Shown: in pieces, positions 14,643 to 19,473 of the stretch
Layout: every line of letters begins with the position of its first letter
Position numbering within the stretch: the stretch's first letter is position 1
DNA from: Bacillota bacterium
Lineage (GTDB): Bacteria; Bacillota; Clostridia; Saccharofermentanales; DTU023
Assembly: GCA_023388605.1 (NCBI GenBank)
Contig: JAEWFX010000018.1
Location: 1-19,473 of the forward strand
DNA: 19,473 nt
Direction of reading: 5' to 3'
Notes under the pieces: generated by a model
The model's database searches: none
Seen by the model: the letters and a program-made list of their open reading frames with translations, nothing else
Told to the model about the DNA's origin: nothing
Made by a program: the position numbers and the translations under genes

Positions 14643-15830
14643 ATGGAAGTAAATAAGACAGCAGATATTATCATAGATAATTTGAAGTGGGCTGAGCCGG
14701 AGGGATTGTACATACATGTACCTTTTTGCAGCCGTAAATGCCGTTATTGTGCATTTATCTCACGTCATCCACGTCCTCATGATTTCAGAGAATACACCGA
14801 TGCTATCTGCCGTGAATTGACTGCACAAGCCAGTAGCCGTCGAGCGAAAAATCCCTTGAAAAGTATCTATTTTGGAGGAGGAACGCCGTCAATTTTACCA
14901 GCAGAATTGCTGTGTCAGATCTTAGATAAGGTGATAGAACTTTTCGGTCGAACAGGTGACTGTGAAGTTACACTTGAGATCAATCCAGCCTCGGTAAGCA
15001 AGAGCGATCTTGCAGAACTTTTTGCAACAAAACGTTTCAATCGCGCAAGCGTGGGTTTCCAGACAGGGAGTGAGCAATTATTAGAGTTGATAGGACGGGA
15101 TCACAGGTTAGTTGATTTCGAACAGACCATGGATGGCTTGTTAGCCTGTGGTTGCAAAAATATCAGTGCTGATCTGATGTTTGGACTACCAGAACAGACA
15201 CTCTCAGATCTAGAACATAGTGTCCAAATTTTGCTCTCGTATCCGTTACAGCATGTAGCGTTCTACTCCTTGATGATCGAACCACAAACTGTTTTTTATC
15301 GTCGATATCATCAACATCCAGAGTTGTTGCCTGATGATGAGACGGAGCGAACTATGTATCGCCTTCTGTTGAAGTCGTTTGAGGAGGCTGGTTTTGAACA
15401 CTATGAGCTCAGTAATGTCGCGCGTCCTAGCTATGCATCTCGTCATAACTTACTCTATTGGCAGGCGCGTCAGTACTGGGCTGTCGGACCTGCCGCTGCA
15501 GGCTATGCTTACGGGGAGCGTTGGCAGAATCCCAGTAATATAAATGTTTGGCTCCAGCATTGGTTGACCAGCGATGAGAGGCTAGCGGAAGTCGAAAAGA
15601 TCAGCGGCGAGGATTCTCTGCGTGAAGCTATGTGGCTGGGACTACGATTGATCAGAGGTGTTGATCTCACACAGATACGCAAACGCTATTCAGTTGATCC
15701 TCTAGAATTTTTTGCCGATCCCATCGCACGAATGAGTGAAGATGGATTATTGACGATAGAAGACAACTGCCTTCGTTTGACGGAGCGCGGTCAAGACTTA
15801 GCTAACTATGTAAGTTGTGAGTTTGTCTAG
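14643..15830 (+). CDS. hemW: HemW family radical SAM heme chaperone
   Basis: This 395-residue cytoplasmic protein belongs to the HemN-like radical SAM group renamed HemW, a heme-trafficking protein rather than a coproporphyrinogen oxidase. The [4Fe-4S] motif is CSRKCRYC (Cys29, Cys33, Cys36), followed by FGGGTPS (77-83). The HemW segment FEHYELSNVARP and RHNLLYW (251-273) is clear. The next block, usually GxGAHG/S, reads GPAAAG (282-287), so a conserved His is replaced. It starts three bases after the preceding stop with no clear ribosome binding site, so translation is probably coupled. Its last 29 bases overlap the opposing MATE gene. Confidence 0.92.
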   Translation: MEVNKTADIIIDNLKWAEPEGLYIHVPFCSRKCRYCAFISRHPRPHDFREYTDAICRELTAQASSRRAKNPLKSIYFGGGTPSILPAELLCQILDKVIELFGRTGDCEVTLEINPASVSKSDLAELFATKRFNRASVGFQTGSEQLLELIGRDHRLVDFEQTMDGLLACGCKNISADLMFGLPEQTLSDLEHSVQILLSYPLQHVAFYSLMIEPQTVFYRRYHQHPELLPDDETERTMYRLLLKSFEEAGFEHYELSNVARPSYASRHNLLYWQARQYWAVGPAAAGYAYGERWQNPSNINVWLQHWLTSDERLAEVEKISGEDSLREAMWLGLRLIRGVDLTQIRKRYSVDPLEFFADPIARMSEDGLLTIEDNCLRLTERGQDLANYVSCEFV

Positions 15831-17208
15831 CTTGCTGTTTAAGATAGCGTATCTGCGGTATCATCAGGCCGATTGAAATCAGCAACATGATGACATCAGT
15901 GGTTGGCAGAGCGATGATCAAAGATTCAAATTCCGATATATTTAGCCAATTGGGCAGTAAACGTGGCAGAAGTACTGTGACAGGTAAGATGATGAGTATG
16001 GAACGACCTGACATCACCAGAGAACCACTGCGATATTTACCTGTTCCTGTCAGATAAGCACTGGCCACTATCTCTAATACTGCCAGGAAAATCACGCATA
16101 TATTCAGCCTCAATAATTTGGTGCCTATCAATTGCAAATCTGCACTCAAGCCGAACAGAGAGTTGATCTGAGGTGTAAATATCATGCATAGAGCATAGAT
16201 AGGGATTATCAAAAGTGTACCGATAAAGGCAAGTTTTTTCACTAATTCCAAGACGCGATCATGTCTGCCAGCACCGTAGTTGTAACCAAAAATAACTGAA
16301 CAACCGATAATCAAACCCATGGGCATCATCAAGATGGTTTGAGCTGATTTATAGACAATATTCGCTATGGCGAGTCCCTCAGTAGCTGTCAAATAGTAGC
16401 TCTCAGCATAACGAGCAACCAACATGAAGGTCACCGAGTAGGTGATAGAGTTGCCGAGATGCATGAAAAAGGGTGGTAGGCCGAATTTGAAGCTACGAGA
16501 AAAGTGTTGAATACTGAGGCGAAGGTCAGTGAGTTTTATGATAAAAGGTGATTGTGCACTGCGGAAAAAGGCAACTCCAATCAAAAAGGAAACTGCCCAA
16601 GCAATCATAGTAGCAGAAGCTGCACCGACAATTCCCCAATCACAGACTAAGACGAAAACAATATCTAGAATAATATTGATGAAAGCAGCGGTTCCGTGCA
16701 GAAATACACTGCGCAGTGGATGTCCGCAAGCGGTCATGAAACTCATCAAGGTAAAGCCAAGAGCCATAAAGATGAAGCCAGCACAATAAATATGTAGATA
16801 ATCCGCCGCCATTTGATAGATGTCGGAGTTAGCTCCGCCCAGCCACAGCAATGGTTTAGTACCTAGCCAGGATAGAGCAGTCACGGTGAGCGAAAAAATT
16901 ATGATACTAGTGAGAGTTGAACCGATGATTCGCTTACAGGTATGGTAATTCTCTCTGCCCAGTTCTATGGCGAATTGAGTAGAACTTCCAGAAGATATCA
17001 GGATAGCGAGTGAAATAAATAGTAGAATGGCAGGGAAAACTGCAGCCATAGCAGCCAAGCCTCGATCGCTGAGCGCACGTCCAATGACTATGGTATCGAC
17101 CACTGAGTAACTGAGCAATATGACTTCATTGATAATTCCAGGTACGCCAAAACTAAAAATCAATCTACTGATGGGTTTAGTTCCCAATACCAATTGTTTA
17201 TCCTGCAT
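15802..17208 (-). CDS. MATE family multidrug/cation exporter
   Basis: This 468-residue membrane transporter has 12 hydrophobic helices in two related halves. The start PISRLIFSFGVPGIINEVILLSYSVVDT(IVIG) carries the usual MATE first-helix pattern with ...VDTI(V)IGR; CGHPLRSV and the second-half GCSVIFGYNYGAGRHDRV (family (Q)P(I/V)xGYNYGA) confirm the family. Such proteins export drugs or other cations with Na+ or H+; substrate is unknown. GAGGAGA (minus strand, 17213-17219) lies four bases before the ATG. It is divergent from hrcA and its 3' end runs 29 bases into hemW, with no terminator visible between them. Confidence 0.93.
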   Translation of the reverse strand: MQDKQLVLGTKPISRLIFSFGVPGIINEVILLSYSVVDTIVIGRALSDRGLAAMAAVFPAILLFISLAILISSGSSTQFAIELGRENYHTCKRIIGSTLTSIIIFSLTVTALSWLGTKPLLWLGGANSDIYQMAADYLHIYCAGFIFMALGFTLMSFMTACGHPLRSVFLHGTAAFINIILDIVFVLVCDWGIVGAASATMIAWAVSFLIGVAFFRSAQSPFIIKLTDLRLSIQHFSRSFKFGLPPFFMHLGNSITYSVTFMLVARYAESYYLTATEGLAIANIVYKSAQTILMMPMGLIIGCSVIFGYNYGAGRHDRVLELVKKLAFIGTLLIIPIYALCMIFTPQINSLFGLSADLQLIGTKLLRLNICVIFLAVLEIVASAYLTGTGKYRSGSLVMSGRSILIILPVTVLLPRLLPNWLNISEFESLIIALPTTDVIMLLISIGLMIPQIRYLKQQARQTHNLHS

Positions 17209-17232
17209 AATATCTCCTCAAAAATACGCGTG

Positions 17233-17241
17233 AATATAACA
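17233..17241 (-). promoter_or_regulatory. Extended -10 promoter for the MATE gene
   Basis: The minus strand reads TG-T-TATATT (17233-17241), an extended -10 element. Transcription would start near 17226, just ahead of the GAGGAGA ribosome binding site. Confidence 0.4.
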
Positions 17242-17277
17242 ATAATTCAAATAAAAACATATGTAAATCTACGGTAG

Positions 17278-17304
17278 TTGACACTCTCGCCCCTAGAGTG
17301 CTAA
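17278..17304. promoter_or_regulatory. Upstream CIRCE-like HrcA operator (imperfect left arm)
   Basis: TTGACACTC (17278-17286), nine bases, then GAGTGCTAA (17296-17304). Against CIRCE TTAGCACTC-N9-GAGTGCTAA the right arm and the 9-base spacer are exact; the left arm differs at two positions, where TTGACA doubles as the -35 box. Confidence 0.75.
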
Positions 17305-17307
17305 ATT
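17278..17307 (+). promoter_or_regulatory. Promoter of the hrcA operon
   Basis: A perfect -35 TTGACA (17278-17283) and a -10 TAAATT (17302-17307) are 18 bases apart. The -35 box is the first part of the upstream CIRCE-like site, and the -10 box begins in its last three bases. The expected start is near 17314, inside the second CIRCE. Confidence 0.7.
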
Positions 17308-17311
17308 ATGT

Positions 17312-17338
17312 TTAGCACTCGCAAGGGATGAGTGCTAA
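17312..17338. promoter_or_regulatory. CIRCE operator (perfect) of the hrcA operon
   Basis: TTAGCACTC (17312-17320), nine bases, then GAGTGCTAA (17330-17338), an exact match to the CIRCE consensus bound by HrcA. It covers the expected transcription start and reaches to within five bases of the hrcA ATG. Confidence 0.96.
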
Positions 17339-17343
17339 AAACA

Positions 17344-18432
17344 ATGAAATTAAGTGATCGTAAGAAAAAAATACTCAAAGCCATCGTCAGCGACTATATT
17401 CTGACAACCGAACCTGTAGGATCTAAGAGTTTGATTCAACGCCATGACCTACAGGTCAGCTCTGCGACCATCCGCAATGAAATGATGGAATTGGAAGAGT
17501 TAGGTTATCTAGAAAAGCCGCATACTTCAGCTGGACGCATCCCTTCCGACAAAGGCTATCGCACCTATGTAGACGAAATGTTGGAATTAGCTCCTCTGCC
17601 TATAGAAGAGCAGAAATTCATCGAAGAGTATTACAGCGATCACTTACAGGAAGTAGCTGAGTTGATCAAAAGCTCTGCAGATTTGTTGTCACGTCAGACT
17701 ACATTCCCAACTTTGGTCTTGACACCGCGTTATGCCGATACCAGCTTGCAGCAGATAAAGTTGCTGATGATTGAACCAGGTAAAGCGTTGATCGTAGTTG
17801 TGCTCAATCCAGGTATTGTCAAAGATCGTATGATCCGCATACCACAGGAGATCGACGCACAGAGTTTAAGTCAATTAGCAGCCTCTATCGAATCGGGCTT
17901 GATGGGCAAGAAGTTGGATGAGATAACGCTGATCACGATGGAAGCTGCTAGTGCAGATCTCAACGACATCATACCTGAACCGTTGCTCAATCAAGTCTTA
18001 TTTGAGACATATGTTTCGATAAAGCAAGCAGAGAACATCGATGTCTACATGCAGGGATCACATAATCTGTTGATGCAGCCAGAGTTCAAGGACGCTGGCA
18101 AGGCTCATCGCGTTATGGAACAGATCAATCATCATGCGTTGATCGCAGGTTACATGAGTGAAATAAGCGACGACAATGAGCCGAGTTCAGAGATCTTGAG
18201 TTTATCGCCATCCTACACTGTACGTATTGGCCAGGAGATAGCCTTAGAAGGATTTGAAGATTGCAGCTTCATCACAACTACTTATAAGGTGAACGACAAT
18301 ATCCGTGGGCGTATCGCAGTGTTGGGACCGCGACGTATGGATTATGATCGCATCATCTCGCAGATCAGCTTTATCAACCAGAAGATGACTGCAGAAATCA
18401 AAAAGATTGCACAAGGTGATATAGATGAGTAA
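17344..18432 (+). CDS. hrcA: Heat-inducible transcription repressor HrcA
   Basis: This 362-residue cytoplasmic repressor binds CIRCE and depends on GroEL for activity in characterised species. The N-terminal winged helix begins LSDRKKKILKAIVSDYI, with TTEPVGSKSL and VSSATIRNEMMELEELGYLEKPHTSAGRIPS, the most conserved part of the family. A GAF-like dimerisation domain follows, and the end FINQKMTAEIKKIAQGD is typical. ATG 17344 is chosen by fit to family length. An in-frame GTG at 17332, inside CIRCE, has a somewhat better placed AAGGG and would add four residues. It is the first gene of the heat-shock operon and overlaps grpE by eight bases. Confidence 0.95.
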   Translation: MKLSDRKKKILKAIVSDYILTTEPVGSKSLIQRHDLQVSSATIRNEMMELEELGYLEKPHTSAGRIPSDKGYRTYVDEMLELAPLPIEEQKFIEEYYSDHLQEVAELIKSSADLLSRQTTFPTLVLTPRYADTSLQQIKLLMIEPGKALIVVVLNPGIVKDRMIRIPQEIDAQSLSQLAASIESGLMGKKLDEITLITMEAASADLNDIIPEPLLNQVLFETYVSIKQAENIDVYMQGSHNLLMQPEFKDAGKAHRVMEQINHHALIAGYMSEISDDNEPSSEILSLSPSYTVRIGQEIALEGFEDCSFITTTYKVNDNIRGRIAVLGPRRMDYDRIISQISFINQKMTAEIKKIAQGDIDE

Positions 18433-19039
18433 AAAGAAAAAATCGACCAAAAAGCCGAGTGATCAAGAAGTAATAGTCGAAATCGATGTCGATGCCGACA
18501 CTAGCGCCAACACCGATGTCGAACCTGATTATGATGCGGCTGAAGAAGTGATCTACGAAGGCAGTGAAGAACCACAGATAGCCTTATCTGACTATAACGC
18601 GCTAGAAGCAAAGTACGCTGACCTGCAGGATCAATTACTCAGAGTGACCGCAGAGTACGAGAATTTTCGCCGTCGTACCCGCAAGGAGAAGCAGGCGCTC
18701 TATGACGATGCCAGCTGTCAAGTAGTCAAAGCATTTCTGCCAGTTTTAGATAATTTTGAACGCGCACTGACTACAGCAAAAAATCTGGAGACAGATGAGA
18801 GCAAACAACTCCTAGCTGGTGTTGAATTGATCTACAAGCAGGCACAGAATGCTCTATCCGAACTACAGGTCACAGAGACCGATGGCAAAGGAACTGTATT
18901 TGATCCTGAACAGCATGTGGCTGTGATGCACGTAGAGGACGAAGAACTCGCTGACAATGTAGTAAAAGAAGTTTTAGAAAAGGGTTACAAGCTCAAAGAT
19001 AAAGTGATCAGACACAGCACAGTAATAGTCGCCAATTAG
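18425..19039 (+). CDS. grpE: Nucleotide exchange factor GrpE
   Basis: This 204-residue cytoplasmic cochaperone releases ADP from DnaK. It has a Lys-rich start, a long acidic disordered segment (about 14-55), a coiled coil (about 57-95) with RVTAEYENFRRRTRKEK, and the beta-wing end VFDPEQHVAVMH and VIRHSTVIVAN-like tail. Length agrees with clostridial GrpE (about 190-210). The start lies within the end of hrcA (ATGAGTAA, 8-base overlap) and has AAGGTG ahead of it inside the hrcA frame, so translation is coupled. Confidence 0.96.
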   Translation: MSKKKKSTKKPSDQEVIVEIDVDADTSANTDVEPDYDAAEEVIYEGSEEPQIALSDYNALEAKYADLQDQLLRVTAEYENFRRRTRKEKQALYDDASCQVVKAFLPVLDNFERALTTAKNLETDESKQLLAGVELIYKQAQNALSELQVTETDGKGTVFDPEQHVAVMHVEDEELADNVVKEVLEKGYKLKDKVIRHSTVIVAN

Positions 19040-19097
19040 CAACTATGTTGCTCATTAAATAGAAACAAACCGTAAGGTATTGATATTAGGAGGAATT

Positions 19098-19473
19098 ATG
19101 TCCAAGATTATAGGAATCGATTTAGGTACTACCAATTCAGTTGTAGCTGTTTTAGAAGGTGGTGAAGCTCAAGTTATCGCCAACCAACGCGGTGATCGCA
19201 CCACTCCTTCAGTAGTGGCTTTTACCAAAGATGGCGAGCGTCTAGTAGGTCGCTCTGCCAAGAACCAAGCGGTTACCAATCCTGACCGCACCATCATGTC
19301 GATCAAGCGTGAGATGGGTTCTAACTACAAGGTGAAAATCGACGACAAAGAGTACTCACCACAAGAGATCTCAGCCATGATCTTACAGCAGTTAAAGAGT
19401 GAAGCTGAAGAATATCTCGGTGAAAAAGTCACTCAAGCTGTCATTACTGTACCTGCATATTTTACAGATTCAC
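19098..19473 (+). CDS. dnaK: Molecular chaperone DnaK (Hsp70), 5' part only
   Basis: The first 125 residues of the ATPase domain are present; the gene runs past the window edge. The ATP phosphate-1 motif IGIDLGTTNS (5-14) is intact, followed by NQRGDRTTPSVVAF, LVGRSAKNQAVTNP and VTQAVITVPAYFTDS, all standard DnaK. AGGAGG lies five bases before the ATG. It follows grpE after 58 bases, giving the usual hrcA-grpE-dnaK order; dnaJ would be expected next. A short 6-bp hairpin AGCAAC-TAT-GTTGCT (19038-19052) spans the grpE stop without a T run. Confidence 0.97.
   Translation, partial: MSKIIGIDLGTTNSVVAVLEGGEAQVIANQRGDRTTPSVVAFTKDGERLVGRSAKNQAVTNPDRTIMSIKREMGSNYKVKIDDKEYSPQEISAMILQQLKSEAEEYLGEKVTQAVITVPAYFTDS

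Noticed and set aside
19038..19052. Hairpin at the grpE stop codon as a terminator
   Set aside because: The stem is only six pairs with a three-base loop and no T run; it could at most be a processing or stability element.

Overview
The window reads as ordinary chromosome from a low-to-moderate G+C Gram-positive bacterium, most likely a clostridial Bacillota. The evidence is hrcA-grpE-dnaK order under CIRCE operators, strong AGGAGG-type ribosome binding sites, a three-membrane-segment LytR-CpsA-Psr protein with a CpsA-like extra domain, a MetQ-type lipoprotein transporter, many intrinsic terminators and a tRNA with encoded CCA. I cannot name the genus. I see no phage, insertion sequence, CRISPR array, integrase or plasmid gene.

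Layout. 1-130: end of a small membrane protein. 131-2879: methionine-type ABC transporter metN-metI-metQ behind a leader that contains an intrinsic terminator just ahead of the metN ribosome binding site. 2940-3722 (-): yaaA. 3771-3921: promoter, tRNA-Ala(GGC) and terminator. 3920-5987 (-): LCP cell-wall ligase and a small basic protein. 6256-7620: purine permease of the AzgA/PbuG type. 7779-9134: MgtE magnesium channel. 9230-10672 (-): APC amino-acid permease. 10800-15830: five-gene run on the + strand, made of an M28-like lipoprotein, short NfeD, SPFH/stomatin, RluA-type pseudouridine synthase and HemW. 15802-17208 (-): MATE exporter whose 3' end overlaps hemW. 17278-19473: heat-shock operon hrcA-grpE-dnaK, with dnaK cut by the window edge.

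How the parts work together. MetN, MetI and MetQ form one importer. The M28-like lipoprotein, NfeD and SPFH protein look like a membrane-quality-control or microdomain set, and the first gene is probably a pseudoenzyme because three of the canonical M28 metal/catalytic residues are replaced. HrcA represses its own operon through two tandem CIRCE-type sites, one over the promoter and one over the transcription/translation start.

Best leads for a second look: the degenerate M28 protein tied to NfeD-SPFH, the tandem CIRCE, the metNIQ leader with no recognisable S-box or T-box, and a terminator-like hairpin inside the start of the RluA-type gene. I found no clear previously undescribed multi-gene system; most of the window is housekeeping.
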